From CALBPI01 sp039033695 (GTDB taxonomy: Bacteria > Pseudomonadota > Gammaproteobacteria > Steroidobacterales > Woeseiaceae), in assembly GCA_039033695.1 (NCBI GenBank), contig JBCCCC010000104.1:1-11917 (forward strand): a stretch of DNA of 11,917 nucleotides. Reading direction: 5' to 3'. The position numbers and the translations under genes were made by a program. Of the stretch, positions 5,463 through 11,145 are shown piece after piece. Under the pieces are notes generated by a model. It ran no database searches. It was not told where the DNA came from and saw only the letters and a program-made list of their open reading frames with translations. The stretch's first letter is position 1. The number at the start of each line of letters is the position of its first letter.

Positions 5463-8018
5463 TTATTCGTCATCGTCCGAATCAATGGCTTCGATCCGAG
5501 CCAAACCGGTCAACATGTCGCCTTTGTCCAGACGAATCAATGTAACGCCCTGAGTGTTTCGACCCAAGGTGGAGATGTCTGCTACCGGCGTGCGAACCAG
5601 TGTCCCGTTATGACTGATCAGCATGACCTCATCGTCGTCTGCGACCTGCAAGGCGCCAATGCATCGGCCGTTACGCGCGGACGTCTGAATGCCAATGACA
5701 CCCAAGCCGCCGCGACCCTGAGCCGAGAAGTCGCCAACCAGCGTGCGCTTACCGTAGCCGTTTTCGGTGGCGACCAACAACGCCCCATCCCTGACAACCA
5801 GCATCGCTATGACCGCCTGCGAGTCCGCAACGCGAATGCCGCGCACACCCGCAGCACCGCGACCCATGGCGCGAACATCAGCCTCACGGAAACGGATCGC
5901 CTTGCCCGAATCCGCGAACAGCATCACGTGCTCATCCTGCTCGAGAATTGCTACATCGACGAGTTCATCGCCTTCGCGGATATCAATGGCAATGATGCCG
6001 TTTGTCCGCGGCCGCGAAAACGCTTCAAGCGATGTCTTTTTGACCGTGCCGCGCTCTGTCGCAAACAGTACGTACTTGTCGTCAGGGAAGTCGCGTGTTG
6101 GGACAACTGCGCTGATACGCTCGTCTGCCTCCAGCGGCAACAGGTTGACAATGGGCTTGCCGCGCGAGCCGCGCCCCGCTTGCGGTAACTGGTAGACCTT
6201 TAGCCAATAGACCTTGCCGTGACTTGAAAAGCACAGCAGCGTGTCATGTGTATTGGCAACGAAAAGGTTTTCGATGAAGTCCTCGTCCTTCATTCGCGTC
6301 GCCGAGCGTCCGCGGCCACCGCGTCGCTGCGCTTGATAGGCATCCAGCGGTTGTGCTTTGGCATAACCCGCGTGTGACAGCGTGACCACGACGTCTTCTT
6401 CGGGAATCAGATCTTCAATGGATAAATCAGAGTGGTCGGCAACGATCTCTGTACGCCGCTCGTCGGCGTACTTCTCACGGACGTCAACCAGCTCCTCACG
6501 GATCACCTCAAGCAAACGATCCGGGTTGGAAAGAATAATAGAATATTCCTTAATTTTACCCAGGATATCGCTGTATTCTTTGATAATTTTATCTTGCTCT
6601 AAACCGGTCAAACGATGCAACTTAAGCTCAAGAATCGCGTGCGCCTGATCCTCGGACAAGCGGTACATCGGCTGCTCGGCGCTGCCGCGCAGTCCGAAGG
6701 ATTCATCCAGGCCATCCGGGCGCGTATCGATGCTGCCCGCTCTTGATAGCATCTCGGTAACCTGGCCTGGCGCCCAGTCTCGTGCCGTCAGGCGAACGCG
6801 TGCCTCTGCCGGCGACGGCGAGGCTTTGATCATCTCGATCACTTCATCGATGTTTGCCAGCGCGACCGCCTGTCCTTCCAACACGTGGGCGCGGGTGCGC
6901 GCTTTGCTCAACTCAAAAATCGTGCGGCGCGTAACGACTTCACGACGATGCGTGACAAATGCGGTCAATACGTCGTGCAGGTTCATCAAACGCGGCTGGC
7001 CGTTGCCCAACGCAACCATGTTGATACCGAACACGGTCTGCAGCGCCGTCTGCTTGTAGAGATTATTGAGCACTACCTCGCTGACCTCGCCGCGCTTTAG
7101 CTCAACGACGACTCGCATGCCGTCCTTGTCAGATTCGTCGCGCAGCCCACTGATCCCTTCCAGCTTCTTCTCGCGAACGAGTTCGGCAATCTTTTCGATC
7201 AGGCGCGCCTTGTTAATCTGAAACGGTAGCTCCGTGATGATCAGCGCCTCGCGCGACTTTCCATCGATGGGCTCGACATGGGTGCGCCCGCGAATGTAGA
7301 CGCGCCCGCGGCCGGTTTTGTACGCTGAGTAAATACCCGCCGCGCCATTGATGATGCCGGCGGTCGGGAAGTCAGGCCCCGGCAAGAACTCCATGAGCCC
7401 GGCGACGTCGATGTCCGGCTGATCAATCAACGCTAACACCGCGTCGATCACCTCGCCCAAGTTATGCGGCGGAATGTTGGTCGCCATGCCGACGGCGATA
7501 CCCGCAGACCCGTTCACCAGCAGATTGGGAATTCGGGTTGGCAACACCGACGGCTCGCGCTCCGAACCATCATAGTTCTCCGTGAAGTCGACCGTGTCCT
7601 TCTCGATATCTGCGAGCAGCTCTTGTGTGATGCGCGCCATGCGCACCTCTGTGTATCGCATCGCAGCAGCGGCATCGCCGTCGACCGAGCCGAAGTTGCC
7701 CTGGCCATCAATGAGCATGTATCTCAGCGAGAACGGTTGCGCCATGCGCACGATGGTGTCGTACACGGCGGAGTCTCCGTGCGGATGGTATTTACCGATC
7801 ACATCACCAACCACGCGTGCGGACTTCTTATAAGGTTTGTTGTATTCGTTGCCGAGCTCCCGCATTGCGTATAGCACGCGCCGGTGTACCGGCTTGAGAC
7901 CATCTCTGACGTCGGGCAAGGCACGACCAACGATGACGCTCATTGCGTAATCGAGATACGACTGGCGCATCTCGTCTTCAATGGTGATTGAGAGTAGTTC
8001 CTGGGCTATATCAGACAT
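5463..8018 (-). CDS. gyrA: DNA gyrase subunit A
   Basis: A subunit of the type IIA topoisomerase that introduces negative supercoils; GyrA holds the DNA cleavage-religation centre and wraps DNA with its C-terminal domain. The 851-residue protein has the winged-helix active site with Y122 in AAMRYTE and the quinolone-determining region HPHGDSAVYD. Residues S83 and D87 are numbered as in E. coli and have the usual quinolone-sensitive identities. It also has a tower/coiled-coil region and the GyrA box QRRGGRGR that distinguishes gyrase from topoisomerase IV ParC. The six-bladed C-terminal domain follows, with a short acidic tail (DSDDDE). The ATG at 8018 is certain because an in-frame TAA lies one codon upstream. 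No Shine-Dalgarno is visible: the bases before the start are A/C-rich. A local patch at 6531-6600 is strikingly AT-rich but keeps the frame and length. A strong promoter lies about 220 bases upstream. Confidence 0.98.
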   Translation of the reverse strand: MSDIAQELLSITIEDEMRQSYLDYAMSVIVGRALPDVRDGLKPVHRRVLYAMRELGNEYNKPYKKSARVVGDVIGKYHPHGDSAVYDTIVRMAQPFSLRYMLIDGQGNFGSVDGDAAAAMRYTEVRMARITQELLADIEKDTVDFTENYDGSEREPSVLPTRIPNLLVNGSAGIAVGMATNIPPHNLGEVIDAVLALIDQPDIDVAGLMEFLPGPDFPTAGIINGAAGIYSAYKTGRGRVYIRGRTHVEPIDGKSREALIITELPFQINKARLIEKIAELVREKKLEGISGLRDESDKDGMRVVVELKRGEVSEVVLNNLYKQTALQTVFGINMVALGNGQPRLMNLHDVLTAFVTHRREVVTRRTIFELSKARTRAHVLEGQAVALANIDEVIEMIKASPSPAEARVRLTARDWAPGQVTEMLSRAGSIDTRPDGLDESFGLRGSAEQPMYRLSEDQAHAILELKLHRLTGLEQDKIIKEYSDILGKIKEYSIILSNPDRLLEVIREELVDVREKYADERRTEIVADHSDLSIEDLIPEEDVVVTLSHAGYAKAQPLDAYQAQRRGGRGRSATRMKDEDFIENLFVANTHDTLLCFSSHGKVYWLKVYQLPQAGRGSRGKPIVNLLPLEADERISAVVPTRDFPDDKYVLFATERGTVKKTSLEAFSRPRTNGIIAIDIREGDELVDVAILEQDEHVMLFADSGKAIRFREADVRAMGRGAAGVRGIRVADSQAVIAMLVVRDGALLVATENGYGKRTLVGDFSAQGRGGLGVIGIQTSARNGRCIGALQVADDDEVMLISHNGTLVRTPVADISTLGRNTQGVTLIRLDKGDMLTGLARIEAIDSDDDE

Positions 8019-8101
8019 GTTTTAGTTGTGCTTTATGGGTAACTGGCGGTGAGCGTTAAACCGTAACGGCGCTGCCTTGCGCAGGTGCTCTTTGCGATCC
8101 A

Positions 8102-8194
8102 TCAGGGCGCAGGCGACTGGCTTGTTTCACGGACATGTTTTAGGTCTAAAGGAAGATGCTTATTATCTTTATTCATCAAAGCTTTACGGGTCAT
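8102..8194 (-). CDS. Possible 30-residue leader peptide upstream of gyrA
   Basis: A small ORF of 30 codons plus TGA lies wholly in the gyrA leader. The ATG (8194-8192) is preceded by AGG (8205-8203) with 8 bases between, a better ribosome-binding site than gyrA itself has, and it would begin about 42 bases after the predicted gyrA transcription start. The peptide starts MTRKALMNKDNKHLPL and ends SQSPAP; it is basic and hydrophilic, with no signal peptide or membrane segment. It ends 83 bases before the gyrA ATG. I do not recognise it. In an AT-rich 368-base region an ORF of this length can arise by chance, and the opposite strand carries a longer one, so this is a candidate only. If real it could be a regulatory leader peptide or a small protein co-transcribed with gyrA. 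Confidence 0.27.
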   Translation of the reverse strand: MTRKALMNKDNKHLPLDLKHVRETSQSPAP

Positions 8195-8242
8195 TTAGAG
8201 AACCTGATTGAGCCGTGTATTTTGCCCCCTGTCGAACTCGAA

Positions 8243-8251
8243 ATTATAGCA
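8243..8251 (-). promoter_or_regulatory. Extended -10 promoter for gyrA
   Basis: On the minus strand the sequence TGCTATAAT is a perfect extended -10 (TG, one base, then consensus TATAAT at 8248-8243). The -35 position 17 bases upstream (CCGCTC) is poor, which extended -10 promoters tolerate. Transcription would start at about 8236-8238 with a purine, giving gyrA a leader of about 220 bases. This is the best promoter match seen in the window and points at gyrA, the head of the minus-strand unit. Confidence 0.65.
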
Positions 8252-8299
8252 CATTTGAGCCATCAGAGCGGCACACGCAAAGCGTCGTTGACGAGCCGG

Positions 8300-8327
8300 T
8301 TGAAGGCATCCTGAGGGCGCGCTTAAT
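8300..8327 (+). promoter_or_regulatory. Weak promoter candidate for the mtaD operon
   Basis: TTGAAG (8300-8305) and CTTAAT (8322-8327) are separated by 16 bases; each matches four of six consensus positions of sigma-70 elements. It would start transcription near 8334 and give mtaD a leader of about 50 bases. No ribosome-binding site follows. It is the alternative to the TATACT element close to the start codon. Confidence 0.2.
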
Positions 8328-8374
8328 AGGGAACTACACACGCGTGTTTATGCACTGCGGGCAGAGCGGATCGG

Positions 8375-8380
8375 TATACT
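8375..8380 (+). promoter_or_regulatory. -10-like TATACT six bases before the mtaD ATG
   Basis: TATACT matches the -10 consensus at five of six positions and ends six bases before the ATG at 8387, so transcription would start at or next to the start codon and yield a leaderless mRNA. No Shine-Dalgarno is present before that ATG, which fits leaderless translation. No good -35 is seen 16-18 bases upstream, so the call remains uncertain. Confidence 0.33.
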
Positions 8381-8386
8381 AGCCGG

Positions 8387-9721
8387 ATGCAAGATTGTGA
8401 CCTCATTATTGCGGCCGAATGGCTCGCACCTGTCGTGCCAACTGGCGTCGTTTATGCACGCGGCGCCGTCGCGGTTCGTGATGGTCGGGTACTCGCGGTT
8501 GGCGAGAAGACCAGCATTACCCGCGATTGGAACGCTCGCGAGACCGTTGAACGCCCCGGCTGCCTGCTCACACCTGGTCTGATCAATACCCATACACATG
8601 CAGCGATGACACTTATGCGCGGCGCAGCCGATGATGTACCGCTGGCCGAATGGCTGAGCCAGCATATCTGGCCGTTGGAGGGCGAGCATGTGAGCGCCGA
8701 CATGGTTCGCGATGGTACGCGGCTGGCAATGGCCGAGATGATTCGCGGCGGCATCACCTGCTTTAATGACATGTATTTCTTTCCCGACACGGTTGCCGAG
8801 ATGGCGAGCGCCGCCAGAATGCGAGCATCCGTCGGACTCATCGTGATCGACTTTGAAACCGTGTGGGCGCGTGACGCCAATGAGTATCTTGCCAAGGGCA
8901 TGGCCGTGTACGATGAGTACGCGGGCAATCCGTTGATCACGTGTCAGTTTGCCCCGCACGCGCCATACAGTGTGAGCGACGCAACGCTGCGCCGCATTCA
9001 TACGCTGGCTGATCAACTCGATATTGGTGTGCATATTCACCTGCACGAAACGACAGCCGAGTTGCGCGACTACCTGGACAACCATGGGCAGCGCCCGTTC
9101 GCACACCTGCAGGACATCGGCATGGTCAACGCCAACTTGCTAGCCGTGCATATGACCGCGCTGAGTGACGAGGAGATCGCGGCCGCTGGCGCGGCAGGCA
9201 TTTCGGTCGCCCATTGCCCCGAGTCGAATCTCAAGCTTGCGAGTGGCATGGCCCCCGTCGCGAAGCTGTTAGCCGCCGGCGCCAATGTCGCGCTGGGTAC
9301 AGACGGCGCCGCCAGCAACAATGACCTGGACCTGATTGGTGAGATGCGCACGGCCGCACTGCTTGGCAAGGGCGTCAGCGGTGACGCATCTGCGTTACCC
9401 GCAACCACGGTATTGGAGATGGCTACCATCAACGGCGCCCGCGCGCTGGGCCTCGAGGAGCACTGCGGTTCGATCGAGGCCGGCAAATGGGCCGACATAA
9501 GCTGCATCGATCTTCGTGGACTGCATACCACGCCGACTTACGATCCCGTCGCAGCGCTCGTATACTCTGCCAGTCGCACAGATGTTTGCGACGTATGGGT
9601 CGCAGGCAAACCGCTGCTCACCGATGGCGAGCTCACCACCATTGACGAGGCGGCTGTACGTGAGCGCACACAAGAATGGGCTGCGCGGATTCACAAGAGC
9701 ATCAAGGCGAGATCATCATGA
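8387..9721 (+). CDS. mtaD: Amidohydrolase, probable 5-methylthioadenosine / S-adenosylhomocysteine deaminase
   Basis: A 444-residue cytosolic metal-dependent hydrolase of the TRZ/ATZ-MtaD group, expected to deaminate 5'-methylthioadenosine and/or S-adenosylhomocysteine to the inosyl forms. Metal-site motifs: NTHTH (67-71, His69/His71) at the end of strand 1, HIHLHE (216-221) with metal His218 and catalytic Glu221, VHMT with His255, and GTDGAASNN with Asp306. SVAHCPESNLKL (273-284) and the ending TPTYDPVAALVY region are typical of the family. The homologous P. aeruginosa gene at the same place beside gyrA has, from memory, been characterised as a methylthioadenosine deaminase. The ATG at 8387 is the only plausible start before the conserved region and lacks a Shine-Dalgarno. 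The stop overlaps the ubiG start (ATGA), tying it to an S-adenosylmethionine-using enzyme. Exact substrate preference cannot be read from sequence; other amidohydrolase substrates remain possible. Confidence 0.86.
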   Translation: MQDCDLIIAAEWLAPVVPTGVVYARGAVAVRDGRVLAVGEKTSITRDWNARETVERPGCLLTPGLINTHTHAAMTLMRGAADDVPLAEWLSQHIWPLEGEHVSADMVRDGTRLAMAEMIRGGITCFNDMYFFPDTVAEMASAARMRASVGLIVIDFETVWARDANEYLAKGMAVYDEYAGNPLITCQFAPHAPYSVSDATLRRIHTLADQLDIGVHIHLHETTAELRDYLDNHGQRPFAHLQDIGMVNANLLAVHMTALSDEEIAAAGAAGISVAHCPESNLKLASGMAPVAKLLAAGANVALGTDGAASNNDLDLIGEMRTAALLGKGVSGDASALPATTVLEMATINGARALGLEEHCGSIEAGKWADISCIDLRGLHTTPTYDPVAALVYSASRTDVCDVWVAGKPLLTDGELTTIDEAAVRERTQEWAARIHKSIKARSS

Positions 9722-10443
9722 TCCAGAGCGAAACAAACACACACGAGAACGTCGACCCCAGCGAGCTGGCGAGGTTCGATGCAGTCGCGTCGCGCTGGTG
9801 GGACCCCAAGGGCGAATTCCAGGCGTTACACAGGATTAACCCGCTGCGCGTGCGCTATGTCAACGAGCGCGCACCGCTTGCAGGCTGCCGGGTCCTGGAT
9901 ATCGGCTGCGGGGGCGGTTTGTTTGCTGAGAGTCTGGCCAGCGCCGGCGCGACCGTAACCGGTATCGATATGGCGGAAGCTTCACTGCAGGTCGCCCGAT
10001 TGCATCTCGCCGAGAGTGACCTGGATGTAGAGTATTTGCTGGAGACCGCGGAACAGCATGCATTGGCGCGCGCGGGGCACTATGACATCGTCACGTGCTT
10101 GGAGATGCTCGAGCATGTGCCTGCGCCAGACAGCGTCATCGATGCTGCAGCCCAACTCGTCAAGCCAGGCGGCGATGTCGTGTTCTCTACGATCAACCGA
10201 ACAGCCAAGGCGTTTGCGTTAGCGATTGTCGGTGCAGAGTACGTCTTGAATTGGGTACCGCGCGGCACGCACGAATTTCAAAAATTCCTCAAGCCCGCCG
10301 AGATTGACCGGGCCGCACGCCACAATGGGCTGACCTTGCAGTCATTGGACGGTCTTGAGTACGACCCGCTGGCCGACAAATTCTCAATGAGCAGCAACGT
10401 CGACGTGAACTACTTTGCGCACTACCAACGCGATGCGGGCTGA
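9718..10443 (+). CDS. ubiG: Ubiquinone biosynthesis O-methyltransferase
   Basis: S-adenosylmethionine-dependent methyltransferase that performs both O-methylations of ubiquinone biosynthesis (the 2-polyprenyl-6-hydroxyphenol and 3-demethylubiquinol steps) at the membrane surface. The protein is 241 residues, the normal size. The family N-terminal segment FDAVASRWWDPKGEF (20-34) followed by LHRINPLR is present, as are the SAM-binding motif I DIGCGGG (61-67), GIDMA (82-86) at the ribose-binding acidic position, CLEMLEHVP (127-135) and VKPGGDV (148-154). The C-terminal DVNYFAHYQ matches UbiG too. The start chosen is the ATG at 9718, overlapping the mtaD stop as ATGA with AAGGCGAG shortly upstream; an upstream ATG at 9676 lies inside mtaD and would add 14 non-family residues. 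Presence of ubiG implies an organism that makes ubiquinone. The phosphatase gene follows after 6 bases. Confidence 0.97.
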   Translation: MIQSETNTHENVDPSELARFDAVASRWWDPKGEFQALHRINPLRVRYVNERAPLAGCRVLDIGCGGGLFAESLASAGATVTGIDMAEASLQVARLHLAESDLDVEYLLETAEQHALARAGHYDIVTCLEMLEHVPAPDSVIDAAAQLVKPGGDVVFSTINRTAKAFALAIVGAEYVLNWVPRGTHEFQKFLKPAEIDRAARHNGLTLQSLDGLEYDPLADKFSMSSNVDVNYFAHYQRDAG

Positions 10444-10449
10444 CACCGC

Positions 10450-11145
10450 ATGAGCACTGGGCGCGCAGTATTGTTCGACCTGGACGGCACGCTGGTTGAC
10501 ACCGCCGGTGACCTGGTCGCGGCGTTGTATGTTGCTTGCGACCGTTTCTCGATCGAAAGACCTGGCTACGATGATGCCAGGCGCGCAGTCGCCAACGGTG
10601 GTGCGGGACTTATCGCACTGGGTTTTCCGGACAGCGATGAGGCGCAGCGAAAAGCTGCACTGGAGATCCTGCTGACCCACTACGCCAGCAATATTGCCGA
10701 CCGGTCGAGCCTCTACCCCGCCTTGCCGGAGCTCCTCGAGACCTTTAAACAACAACAGGTGCCCTGGGGCGTCGTAACCAATAAACCGGAGGCGCTAACC
10801 AGACCGCTGTTGGATGCGTTGTCGATCCAGCCGACACGTAATTGCATTGTCGGTGGCGACAGCCTGATGACGCGAAAACCTGACCCGGCGCCGCTTGTCT
10901 ATGCCGCGGGGTTGTTGGGCGTCTTGCCGCATCATTGCATCTACGTTGGTGATCACAAGCGCGATATCGACGCCGCGCGCGCCGCGAACATGCGTACGAT
11001 CGCTGCAGCCTATGGTTATGTGGCACATGACGACGACCCCAGCGATTGGGACGCTGACCATTGCGCGCAGGAGTCCGGCGCGCTGCAGCAACTATTAACG
11101 GATTGCGCGGTGCTCTTGGCGCCTGATTCGGTCCGCCACGCATGA
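10450..11145 (+). CDS. mupP: HAD phosphatase: N-acetylmuramate 6-phosphate phosphatase (MupP) or phosphoglycolate phosphatase (Gph)
   Basis: A 231-residue HAD-superfamily hydrolase of the phosphoglycolate phosphatase-like group. Motif I is FDLDGTLVDT (nucleophile Asp10, acid Asp12), motif II is VVTNKP (Thr110), motif III is TRKPDP (Lys143), and motif IV is VGDHKRD (Asp168, Asp172), so the active site is complete. The helical cap lies between about 18 and 90. Annotation pipelines often call such genes gph, but the position gyrA-mtaD-ubiG-phosphatase is that of P. aeruginosa PA3172/mupP, whose product dephosphorylates MurNAc-6-phosphate for peptidoglycan recycling. The C-terminal segment AAYGYVAHDDDPSDWDAD with its Asp/Trp pattern also looks more like MupP than E. 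coli Gph, by memory. It starts 6 bases after ubiG without a clear ribosome-binding site and overlaps rmuC by ATGA. Fold and phosphatase activity are confident; the substrate is inferred. Confidence 0.8.
   Translation: MSTGRAVLFDLDGTLVDTAGDLVAALYVACDRFSIERPGYDDARRAVANGGAGLIALGFPDSDEAQRKAALEILLTHYASNIADRSSLYPALPELLETFKQQQVPWGVVTNKPEALTRPLLDALSIQPTRNCIVGGDSLMTRKPDPAPLVYAAGLLGVLPHHCIYVGDHKRDIDAARAANMRTIAAAYGYVAHDDDPSDWDADHCAQESGALQQLLTDCAVLLAPDSVRHA

Larger units (their letters stand above)
8019..8386. other. Divergent gyrA / mtaD intergenic region
   Basis: This is the only stretch over 300 bases without an established gene. Its central part (8140-8260) is clearly more AT-rich than the flanking genes. 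From the gyrA side it holds an 83-base segment with small GC-rich dyads, including CTGC-GCAAG-GCAG in the minus-strand RNA, then a 30-codon ORF candidate and the extended -10 promoter for gyrA. On the mtaD side are two weak plus-strand promoter candidates and the 10-bp palindrome ACACGCGTGT (8338-8347). A 12-base direct repeat, GACATGTTTTAG, occurs at 8014-8025 (over the gyrA start) and 8132-8143. The TTTAG-GT-CTAAA dyad (8139-8150) overlaps the second copy. I see no tRNA or clear intrinsic terminator. Confidence 0.75.

Noticed and set aside
8056..8136. Minus-strand 26-codon ORF starting at the upstream copy of the gyrA-start repeat
   Set aside because: No ribosome-binding site, overlaps the better-supported 30-codon candidate in another frame, and is out of frame with gyrA.
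8156..8314. Plus-strand 52-codon ORF in the gyrA-mtaD gap, starting MLIIFIHQS
   Set aside because: It runs through the gyrA -10 element, its GGA is only about two bases from the ATG, and the translation looks like random AT-rich sequence. It is noted because it competes with the minus-strand 30-codon candidate.
8348..9106. Minus-strand open frame of 252 codons opposite mtaD
   Set aside because: It is a shadow of the amidohydrolase gene; His/Gly-rich translation with no family resemblance, and it would cover the mtaD promoter.
9676..9717. Longer ubiG starting at 9676
   Set aside because: It would overlap mtaD by 46 bases and add residues outside the family; the ATG at 9718 gives an ATGA junction with a ribosome-binding site.
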